A model generated the notes under the pieces. It was not told the DNA's origin. It worked only from the letters and a program-made list of their open reading frames with translations, and ran no database searches. DNA of 64,000 nt from Clostridium sp. NkU-1 (GTDB lineage: Bacteria; Bacillota_A; Clostridia; Lachnospirales; Lachnospiraceae), in contig BBDR01000008.1 in assembly GCA_001312405.1 (NCBI GenBank), positions 62,001 to 126,000 of the forward strand, given 5' to 3'. Both the position numbers and the translations under genes were made by a program. Below, piece after piece: positions 55,829 to 64,000 of the stretch; within the stretch, counting starts at the first letter, position 1; every line of letters starts with the position of its first letter.

Positions 55829-57692
55829 TTATTTCACCAGCTCAATGGTCAGTCCTCCATTAGAAGGAATGATCCGATAAATCCCTTCCTGCCCGGAAAC
55901 CCCAAAATACTTTTTCAGCAGATGTTTTGCTTCCCCATCACTTTCAACTATAACAAGGTAGTCATAGCTGCTTAACAGATGGATCAGGTTATCTTCATAA
56001 AATGCGCAGATGCCGTCTACATTGGAGGCATAAAGCATGTATCTCCCAATGTATTGCAGGTAATAATCCGTTACCTGGCTGTCCGCGTCCGATGCGTAGA
56101 ATAAATACCTGCTTTCATCCACCCTTCCGCCGGAATACCAGCGGTCTCCCGTGACCTGATATACCTTGTAAGGCAAAGTCGTTTTATAGGAATGCCGGAT
56201 GTTCTGCATGCCATTGTATTCAGACATCAGAAGGGTTGTGGCTAAGGCCATAAAAAAAGATGACGCCCTTTTGATACCGGTTCTTGCTTTCTACGGTTTT
56301 AAACGCCCGGTAATCCGGCAGCTCACCAGATTTATAGTAAAACGAATTTTCAATGTCAACAGTTGCGCACAGCACCAGCTCCGGCAAATAAAACCACGAT
56401 ACTTGATGCATAACGATCGAACCCTGCCAATCGGAGTGCCTCATCAAGAGGCATGGAAAAGATATAAAGAGCAAGTATGCCAAGATAGTAACCAATAAGA
56501 ACAACGTTTAACGCAATCAGCGCCTTCCATAAATTCCAGTTTTTCTTTAGGAGAACAGCTGCAAATACACTGGCTATTATGGCAACCGCATGAAAGCCAG
56601 AATCCCCATGGCAGGACGGCTTTTGATATCAAACACTGATTTGACAAAGAGATCGACTATCTGACGTACCTCCTCCGGACTTTTTCCACCGGAAATACCG
56701 TGGAGGTTATTGGCAGAAACTTCAAACTTATTTTCCACCCCCTGGAAATTAACCGACATATGGATATTCCATAAAAGATATGGGATAAAAGACACCCCAA
56801 GGGAAAGAAGCACCGCCACCCCATTTTTCCATAAAGGCTTATCCCTGTTCTTTAACCAGGCATAGATCAGATAAAGAAACCCGATTCCCGCAAATATGGT
56901 ACCGGTATTTTTTATAATCATCAAAAATCCTGCTACGGGTATAATGCCAATGCAGGCTTTTTTTATTTCCCTTTGATACCTGTATATCATTACAAACAAT
57001 ACAAGGGTATATATGGGAAGGAGAAAATCGACCAGCAGATTGGTGATCCGTATGGTAATGTTAAATATGGACAGCAGGGAACAGCCTGCCGCCAAAAATG
57101 CAAACAGCAGAAACCGCTTCTTTTCCCTGATCACCCCAAACATGGCATAGAAGCAGGAAAAAATAAGGATTCCCTGGGCTGCCAGCATAATCCCCTGGGA
57201 ATTCCCGGCAAAGCGGCAGATAAAATATAGAAACGAGGAAGAGCCCAGTGGATAATTTTTAAAATCAATCAAGGCAGATGCGGCATCAGGAAACGTATTG
57301 GTGCTGAGCATCTGCTTGACGGCTATGGCCCAGTGGGAGAAATTATCATAATGTACCAGCCTGCTGACAAACAGCAGCTGAAAAAAAGAACAGGCTTCCA
57401 AGGGCAAACCCCGCCTGGAACAGGGAAATGCGGAATTTCCCATAGGACCGGTTCCTGATCTTCTTTAATAAAAAGAAGAAAAACAGAAGGATTCCTGCCA
57501 TAAGCACAGCTACCGACCCTGGCAGTAAAAAACCGGCCATTCCGCAAAAGTAAATTATACAGGCAATGGCTGAGCAGACAAAAACAGGAATGAATTCTGG
57601 CTGAAGCTCAGTTTTTCCCTTGTAAACATCATATAGCCGAACAGGGAGCACAAAAGCGCCACTATCATAATTATATGGACTATAACACTCAT
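55829..57692 (-). CDS. Large polytopic membrane protein of a polysaccharide locus, several frameshifts
   Basis: About 620 residues over four to five frames, mostly hydrophobic helices, e.g. AIACIIYFCGMAGFLLPGSV, LLPIYTLVLFVMIYRY, VAVLLSLGVSFIPYLLWNIH. A loop YDNFSHWAIAVKQMLSTNTF resembles the first periplasmic loop of GT-C glycosyltransferases. The soluble C-terminus (LIVIESDGEAKHLLKKYFG-like) follows. ATG 57692 comes four bases after the synthase stop. Likely a lipid-linked sugar transferase or polymer-export component; inferred from fold and neighbours. Confidence 0.65.
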
Positions 57693-57695
57693 CCT

Positions 57696-59975
57696 TTAAC
57701 CCTCTTTTTCATCTGTATTTTTTATGTCAACCAAAATCTGATTGATTATATTTTTCCCAGTGAGATCATCCAGGTTCACAACTGACAATAGCTCCTCCGA
57801 TGAATGCCGTATGTATATTCCCGTCCGTTTCAGGACCAACGGAATCCCGCTTTCTGTATTATAGATAAACGTATCATCCTGGCTTCCGTTCGTATTAAAA
57901 TCAGAAACTGAAAAATAGCAGTAGTTAAAATCAACCAGCCTGCAGGCAGCCCCGTTTGTAAAAGTAATTTGTCTTTCCATGGGGATCCTGGGCATCTTTC
58001 TTTTGTCTTTAAACGGCTGCTTCAACCGTTTTTTTATGTTTCTCAGCATATCGTCATAAGCGGTGACCCATAAATCCATCTGCATTGGGAGGGAATGGGT
58101 CCTGTCATATATGATCTGCATATACTGGCGTTTGTTTTCTTCGTCAACTGCCCGGATGGCTGCGGAATAACGCCAGCCTTTGTCCTGCTCTTTCACATAA
58201 ACGATCTTCCCCTCAAGTCTGGCTTTATAACGAGACGTGGTAATCACAAATTCCACGGTTTTATTTTCCGGAAGATATATGGCTTCTCCGACCAGAAGCT
58301 AATCCGTTTTCGGAAACGTCTGCCGTCCTGGCTTCATAAGTTAAGGCCTTATATTGTATGGTGATATCTTCCTCTGCCCTGATCCGCTCACTGCTCCTGT
58401 AAGCAGGTCTTCCCAGCATAAAAAATATGGCATAGAATAAGGAAACCATGTTATGAATGATCCAGAACAGGATAATGCTGCTGTAAAATAATGCCCAGCC
58501 ATATTTTCCATGGACAAAGCGTATCATGGCCGCTGCGGACAGTGCCAGCAATATCACATGAGGAATCGCAAACACGGCAAACTCAAAGCCAATGCCCTTT
58601 CCTTCTTTCTTTTTATTGGTGACTTTAAACTTTCTTTGATGGATATGAAAGGTCTCAAGCAATACCGGGACAATCAAATAGGGCATAAATATGGTATCAA
58701 TAATCTGGCTCCATCTCTGGTTCCTGACGTTGCTTGAGAGATAACGCATGGACATACTGTAAAAAAAAGTATGCAGGAAGCCAGAACACGATCACATCCC
58801 AGAAATGACTGTTCACGATCCTATAATCAAACAGGGCAAACAGGATGGGGGACATAACGAATATGAGCCTGTTAAAAAAATGACCACCAGTATAAAAAAA
58901 GTATTAAGGTACGTAAGCCTTGCAAGCAGGGGAAGCCTTGGTGTAGCAATGGCATGGGTATTCTGAAGGCTCTGAATGATGCCCCTTGCCCATCGCACCC
59001 GCTGCCTGATCATGCTCTTTATTGTTGTGGTAGTAAGCCCGGCCGCCTGAATCTCATCCGTTGCATAGGTGATGAATCCTGCTTTTTGTATCCGCAGGCT
59101 TGTCTCAAAATCCTCTGTAATGGTTTTTAGGGGAAAACCTCCTATCTCCTCCATGGCCGCCCTTAAAATGACGGTGTTGCTGCCGGTATAAGCGATCGCG
59201 TTGGAGGTATTTCGCATGGTATTGACTTCTCTGGAAAAGAAATCCTGCTCATTGGGAATGTTTCCTTCCGCATACAGATTGAACTGAAAAAGATCGGGGT
59301 TATAAAAGCTTTGAGGCGTCTGAATTAATCCAAGCCTGAACCTTTTATCGACCTCCTCGTCCTTTTTTTAGCCTCCACTTCCCGTTTTCTTTTGCGAACC
59401 TGGAAAGCAGGAAATATGGAACCGTCTTCATGAGAAACGTATGCTGGGGGATCATATCCGCATCAAAGGTAGCAATAAGAGGAGATGAGGTCTTACTTAA
59501 AGCATTATTCAAATTACCTGATTTTGCATCCTTATTATCTGCAAGCCCCAGGTAGCCGACTCCAAATTGTCTGGCCAGTCCGGCAATCTCTTCACGGTTT
59601 CCGTCATCGCAAATATAGATATGTACCTTACTTTTATCGGGATATTCCATGAATGTACATGCATTGACCGTTTTGTACAGAATATCAGCCGGTTCATTAT
59701 GGGTCGCAATGAAAACGTCCACATCCGGATAATATTCATCCGGTATTTCCGGACATTCCAGTTGAAATTTATTCATCTGCATCTTTTGATAAAAAAGCTC
59801 AAAGGAGGTAAATACCGTAACAGTCTCCGCTGCAATCAGCAATATACCAAATATGAGGCTCATTGTCCCCTCATGAAGCGGCAGGGTAAATATCATACGC
59901 CAGCCCAGATAAATTGTCATCAGGACCATGGTAATGATAAAAATTATATTTCGTTTTTTTCTCTTCTTTATTCAC
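57696..59975 (-). CDS. BcsA-like GT2 polysaccharide synthase with PilZ domain(s), several frameshifts
   Basis: About 760 residues. GT2 motifs in order: DVFIATHNEPADILYKT, CDDGNRE, TFDADMIPQ (DxD), TED in KTITEDFETSL and the QRVRWARG pore motif, flanked by membrane segments. The C-terminus has a PilZ pattern RSSER...ADVSENGLA and a second similar RKMPR...LVDFN region. Breaks near 59960 (A7), 59350, 58870, 58750 and 58285. GTG 59975 overlaps the upstream gene. It would make and extrude a beta-glycan, probably activated by c-di-GMP. No bcsB is visible; the product may not be cellulose. Confidence 0.85.
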
Positions 59976-61065
59976 GGAACCAGCCCCCTGCGCGTGAAAA
60001 TACCCAGCGCTGTTGTATTTGATAACCAAGGAGAAACAGACAGCCATCACAGAGAAGCTTTGCCGTCTTTTCATTAAATCCCGGAGCCAGATGGAGGATA
60101 TACACCCCGGCAGCGGACAGCAGTATATTGAATGCGCACAAGCTCAGGTAACGGATAAGGCTATGGCCTGAAGCCTGCCTGTCCTTAAACACCACATTTT
60201 TATTCAACAGATAATTCACGGCAATTGAAACCGATCTGGCAAAAGCCGTGGCTATCATGATTCTAAGGAAATCCTCCCCCTTCATATAAGGCTTCAGCCA
60301 GTCAAGAAGCGTCCAGGCTATTCCTATGTCAACGAAAGAACAGATGACGGATGAGGAAAAGAATTTCATAAAATCAGCCCCAAGGATAGCAATAATTTTT
60401 AAGCTGTCCCTTACAGCCTTAAAATGCGTACCCCTGTTCTCATCTTCATATATGGTCTGAACGGGGATGGTGAGGACAGATATTTTAGACCGGATGCAGG
60501 TGATCAGGACCTGGGTTTCATACTCAAACCCTTCTCCCTTTATGTCAAGCATCCGGCCTGTAAGCTTCGGACCAAAGGCCCTGAGCCCTGACTGGGTATC
60601 AGGAAGGTATTTCCCGTACAGTGCAGCAAATATTGCAGAAGTAACACGGTTTCCAATGAGAGACTTGGCTGGTATTCCGGCCTTTTTAAAATCTCTTACC
60701 CCCAATATTAACGCATCGGGATGGCCTTCGGCTTCCATGGCCAGCTTATAAACATCCTCCGGGGCATGCTGTCCATCGGAATCCGCAGTTACGATGCACG
60801 AATAGCCGGACACATTTCCCTTTATGTAATCATATCCCGCTTTAAGAGCAAAACCCTTTCCCCGGTTTATGCTGTTATGGATTACAGTACAGCCCCACTC
60901 CTCTAATTCTTTGAAAATATCCTGATAATCGTTTCCAGAGCCATCATCTACAATTATAATACGGGATAACCCGTATTCTCCCAGCTCCTTTATATAAACC
61001 GGAAGCCTTCTGTCAGGTTCAAGAGAGGGAATCAATACAATGGCATGTTCTATCGTTTGTTTCAT
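59968..61065 (-). CDS. GT2 glycosyltransferase fused to GtrA-type membrane domain
   Basis: 365 residues, intact. Residues 1-230 are a DPM1-like GT2 (IIIVDDGSGNDY; NRGKGFALKAGYDYI; ADSDGQH; DTQSGLRAF). Residues about 232-360 form a four-helix GtrA domain (FMKFFSSSVICSFVDIGIAW; SVSIAVNYLLNKNVVF). Such fusions make and flip polyprenyl-phosphate sugars for surface glycans. First gene of the operon with the BcsA-like synthase, which it overlaps. Confidence 0.92.
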   Translation of the reverse strand: MKQTIEHAIVLIPSLEPDRRLPVYIKELGEYGLSRIIIVDDGSGNDYQDIFKELEEWGCTVIHNSINRGKGFALKAGYDYIKGNVSGYSCIVTADSDGQHAPEDVYKLAMEAEGHPDALILGVRDFKKAGIPAKSLIGNRVTSAIFAALYGKYLPDTQSGLRAFGPKLTGRMLDIKGEGFEYETQVLITCIRSKISVLTIPVQTIYEDENRGTHFKAVRDSLKIIAILGADFMKFFSSSVICSFVDIGIAWTLLDWLKPYMKGEDFLRIMIATAFARSVSIAVNYLLNKNVVFKDRQASGHSLIRYLSLCAFNILLSAAGVYILHLAPGFNEKTAKLLCDGCLFLLGYQIQQRWVFSRAGGWFRE

Positions 61066-61477
61066 CTCAGCTCCCGTTTCTGTTATAAATAATTTCAGTT
61101 AATAAATAAAAGGATTCGTTTATAATATACACCCAACAAAAATTATGTCAATCTTTGCCGTCATGGTGAATGATGGATGGGGAGAATGCCCTAATTATGG
61201 TAAAATATTGCTCCCCCAATGCTGCCGGCAAATATTTCTTCCGTCTTCCAACACTCTGCTGACAAAAATTTCCACGCAAGAATCTACCAGTATCTACCAT
61301 ATTGACTAAAATCGGAAAGATAACTATAATTATTAGTAATTCCATATTCAGGAAATTCACGAAAAGATGTAATATTACATAACCATCTAATATTATGCCA
61401 AATCTGACATTTATCCAAAAATTCATGGGAATAAACAATTCACAGAAATATGACTTTAAAACCAGGGAGGAAATTGT
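61066..61477. other. Divergent promoter region between glycosyltransferase and chemoreceptor
   Basis: AT-rich, about 410 bases. It contains the GGGAGG ribosome site of the chemoreceptor (61467-61472). A 96-codon minus-strand frame (61148-61438) lacks a ribosome site and is rejected. Confidence 0.5.
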
Positions 61478-63156
61478 ATGTTAAAAAAACTAAAAGTAGG
61501 GAACCGGCTGCTTGTTGCATTTGTTATCGTTGTATTGTTTTCAGGTCTGGCCGGAACCATTGGGATCCTGCTCATTCGGGCCATTAATAAGGAATATCAT
61601 GCGGAGCTGGAGGATTATGGATTTGCACAGGGGGATATCGGAAGCCTGGGACAGCGTTTCAGGCCCACCGCGCCACAGTGTTATACATAATCTATTCAGA
61701 AGATGCAGCTGAAACCGCCAGGCAGAAGGAAAACTTGACCAAACAGATCGATTTGATAAATGAAAAGATGCAGATGGTACAGACAAGGATGAAGACAGAC
61801 TCGGAAAAGGAGCTTTACAGCCAGCTTTCAGAGAAGATGAAGTCCTATGAAGATATCCGCAGCCGGACGATCGAGCTTGCATCAAAATCTTCCCAGGAGT
61901 CTATGGCCTTTTTCCGAAGCTATGCTGCTCCGCTGGCAGCGGAAATCGCCGATACCATCAATACCATGCTGTCGGATAAATCAGCCGCCGGAGATATAAA
62001 ATCTGCCCAGCTCTCCCGCCAGACCTCCGTATTCATTGCAATTATGGGAACAATCATCTTTTTTTCCATTGGTACTTCCGTGATTATTGCAATCGCAATT
62101 ACAAGGGGCATCACCCGTCCCATTGACGAACTGAAAATGGTTGCAGACCGTATGGCACAGGGTGACTTAAAATGCCGGCTGGAATACAGTTCAGAGGATG
62201 AACTTGGGCATCTTGCCGACAGCATGAGGACCATGATGGGACGTCTATCCTATTACATGGATTATATCTCTGTCACCACTAGCCGTATGGCACAGGGGGA
62301 TTTTGATATTCCCCATGACCCGGAAGAATTTAAAGGAGAGTTCCGTTCCGTACAGCTCTCCATACAGAATCTCACAAACTCTTTAAATGATGTCATGGCA
62401 AAAATAACCCAGTCCTCAGACCAGGTGGCCTCAGGAGCCGAACAGGTGGCAAGCAGCGCCCAGGCCCTAAGCCAGGGTGCAACCGAGCAGGCCTCCTCTA
62501 TTGAGGAGCTGGCTGCCACCATCAACGATATTTCCAATAATATAAACCTTAATGCGGAAAATGCCAAAGAAACAAACCAGCAGGTAAACAATACTGCAGC
62601 TGAATTGGAATATGGCAAGACACAGATGCAGGATCTGACAAATGCCATGGAGGATATCAGCAATGCATCCGCAGAAATCGGAAAGGTAATAAAGACCATA
62701 GAGGACATCGCCTTCCAGACCAATATCCTGGCCCTTAACGCAGCCGTGGAAGCAGCAAGGGCAGGAGCGGCCGGAAAGGGCTTTGCAGTTGTGGCAGACG
62801 AAGTCCGCAACCTGGCCAATAAAAGCCAGGAGGCTTCCAAAAACACTGCCGCATTAATTGAACACACCCTGGCTTCCATTGAAGCTGGAAATCACATTGC
62901 AAAGGAAACTGCAAAATCCATGGACCGCATTGTCCAGTCTTCCAAAACAGCGGCAGACTTAGCCTATCAGATATCCACCGCCTCCAAGGACCAGGCATTT
63001 GCTGTTGCCCAGGTAACTCAGGGAATTGACCAGATATCAAGCGTGATTCAAACCAATTCCGCCACATCAGAGGAAAGTGCCGCCGCCAGCCAGGAAATGG
63101 CCGGACAGGCTCAGATGCTGAAGCTTTTAATGGAAAAGTTCCAATTAAAGATTTAA
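61478..63156 (+). CDS. Methyl-accepting chemotaxis protein, one frameshift
   Basis: About 560 residues. N-terminal membrane helix ([20 protein letters not shown]), a four-helix-bundle sensor (MCP_N/4HB type), a second helix ([20 protein letters not shown]), two HAMP-like segments ([40 protein letters not shown]), then the signalling domain with the hairpin tip ([36 protein letters not shown]). The frame breaks near 61655-61665 (GQRF to [11 protein letters not shown]). GGGAGG precedes ATG 61478. Passes a signal to CheW/CheA; the ligand is unknown. Confidence 0.93.
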
Positions 63157-63159
63157 ACA

Positions 63160-63206
63160 AAAAAGGTGCTCCCAAAGCCAAAATTTGACTTTGGGGACAC
63201 CTTTTA
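63160..63206. terminator. Bidirectional terminator between chemoreceptor and aroK
   Basis: AAAAGGTGcTCCCAAAG pairs with CTTTGGGGAcaCCTTTT; A and T runs flank both sides. Confidence 0.8.
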
Positions 63207-63246
63207 AATTTTCTTCAAGCAGGCAGGCTGTTTTGAAAACCGGCTG

Positions 63247-63774
63247 TTATGTAGTCAGGCCAAACCGTTCTTCCATAATGGCTCTAAGACTATCTACCGT
63301 CTTTCCTGCATCAAGACCGTTTTCATCAATGGTTATGTCTGCATACTTTTCATAATAAGGAACCCGTTCCTCATATAGGTCCCTTAAGGTCATACCATCC
63401 TTTAACACAACTCCCCGGTCTACCAGATTGCCCAGCCGTTCCTCTAGACTTTCATAGCTAAGCTTTAAATAAACCACTGTGCTGATCTCCTTTAAATGCT
63501 CCATTGCCTCTTTTCCATAGATCACGCTTCCTCCCGGGGCAATGACGCTATGATGGACATTTAAACCGGCATTGATCCTGTTTTCCACAGCCAGGAAGCC
63601 CTCCTGGCCCTCCTTGGCGATAATTTCCTTTAAAAGGCATCCTTCCTGCTCCTGGATCACAATGTCCACGTCCACAAAGGAATATCCAAGGCGTTTTGCC
63701 AGCAAAACGCCCACTGTGCTCTTACCGGAGGCCGGCATACCGATCAGCGTAATATTATCAAGCTTACCCGTCAT
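63247..63774 (-). CDS. aroK: Shikimate kinase
   Basis: Phosphorylates shikimate at the 3-hydroxyl in aromatic amino-acid synthesis. 175 residues from ATG 63774. P-loop GMPASGKSTVG, then DVDIVIQEQEGCLLKEIIAK, APGGSVIYG and the lid DRGVVLKDGMTLRDLYEERVPYY. AGGAGG lies eight bases before the ATG. The frame is open upstream into the flavin-reductase end, so as written the two are fused in frame. The strong ribosome site argues for a separate start. Confidence 0.88.
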   Translation of the reverse strand: MTGKLDNITLIGMPASGKSTVGVLLAKRLGYSFVDVDIVIQEQEGCLLKEIIAKEGQEGFLAVENRINAGLNVHHSVIAPGGSVIYGKEAMEHLKEISTVVYLKLSYESLEERLGNLVDRGVVLKDGMTLRDLYEERVPYYEKYADITIDENGLDAGKTVDSLRAIMEERFGLTT

Positions 63775-64000
63775 TTGCTTTTCCTCCTGCCCGACGGCTT
63801 TTTTTCCTGCCTTTTTCACAGAATAGCCGAAACTTCCAAGCTTTTTCCCCAGTTCAAAATATTCCCCATGGGAATAAGAGATAAGTCCTGCCTCATTAAG
63901 GTGGAACTTCCCTTTCTCATCCATGTACCGGCTGTTAACGGTCACTCCCACCACCTCTACTAAAAACAGATCATGGCTTCCCAAGGGCTTGATTTCCACC
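63775..64000 (-). CDS. Flavin reductase (flavoredoxin-like), C-terminal end
   Basis: The window edge cuts the gene. KPLGSHDLFLVEVVGVTVNS, LNEAGLISYSHGEYFELGKK and LGSFGYSVKKAGKK match the end of flavin reductase-like FMN-binding proteins. Instead of a stop, the frame continues into aroK through a T7/A7 run at about 63797-63803, where one base more or less would restore a stop near the aroK ATG. Confidence 0.7.

Noticed and set aside
61148..61438. 96-codon minus-strand frame between the glycosyltransferase and the chemoreceptor
   Set aside because: No ribosome site, AT-driven hydrophobic composition, and it covers the divergent promoter region.

Overview
The window looks like a chromosomal segment of a Lachnospiraceae / clostridial cluster XIVa bacterium, Lacrimispora- or Hungatella-like. 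This rests on protein style (long PRPP synthetase, DnaD-DnaC pair beside MurC, Csp-like S8 protease, DUF5688, DUF932), strong GGAGG ribosome sites, and moderate GC with AT-rich islands. No species can be named from sequence alone. Many genes are broken by single-base frameshifts. Most breaks lie in A or T runs of 7-8 bases, where one base fewer restores a family-typical protein. I read these as probable base-calling errors and annotate the reconstructed genes, noting each break.

Left host flank (1-11.6 kb): the end of a YhaN-like ATPase, brnQ and prs, a Csp-like subtilase that lacks its catalytic serine, and a murC / dnaD / dnaC cluster with four perfect DnaA boxes between murC and dnaD. An unknown protein built of three repeats and the queuosine-precursor transporter queT follow.

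Mobile element (about 11.61-48.66 kb): a 43-bp perfect direct repeat bounds about 37 kb. The repeat is a probable preQ1-I riboswitch aptamer upstream of queT, so the element seems to have integrated into a riboswitch, leaving one aptamer copy at each end and moving queT away from its native promoter. Inside are hicAB, a Tn916-type integrase and Xis, a DEAH helicase next to an AT-rich unknown gene, and a recombination module (RecT, YqaJ exonuclease, RadC, DUF932, DUF5688). Next come a 24-residue peptide gene in a strong hairpin, an IS66 scar, and a defence block: Kiwa, a complete type I restriction-modification system with an extra half-specificity gene, and a GmrSD-like type IV enzyme. A tRNA-Thr 3' half hints at an older insertion. 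An XRE-controlled operon encodes zinc-ribbon, small membrane and large TPR/PH-like/membrane proteins. MobC, a minimal relaxase and an ORC-like ATPase close the element. There is no T4SS, so it is an integrative mobilizable element rather than a self-transmissible one.

Right host flank (48.66-64 kb): the probable native queT promoter; an operon of an iron-siderophore-type ABC importer, a MoeA-like protein, a radical SAM protein with a CX5CX2C motif and a DUF364 protein (a probable metal-cofactor locus); a surface-polysaccharide operon (GT2-GtrA, BcsA-like synthase with PilZ, large membrane protein); a chemoreceptor; shikimate kinase; and the end of a flavin reductase.
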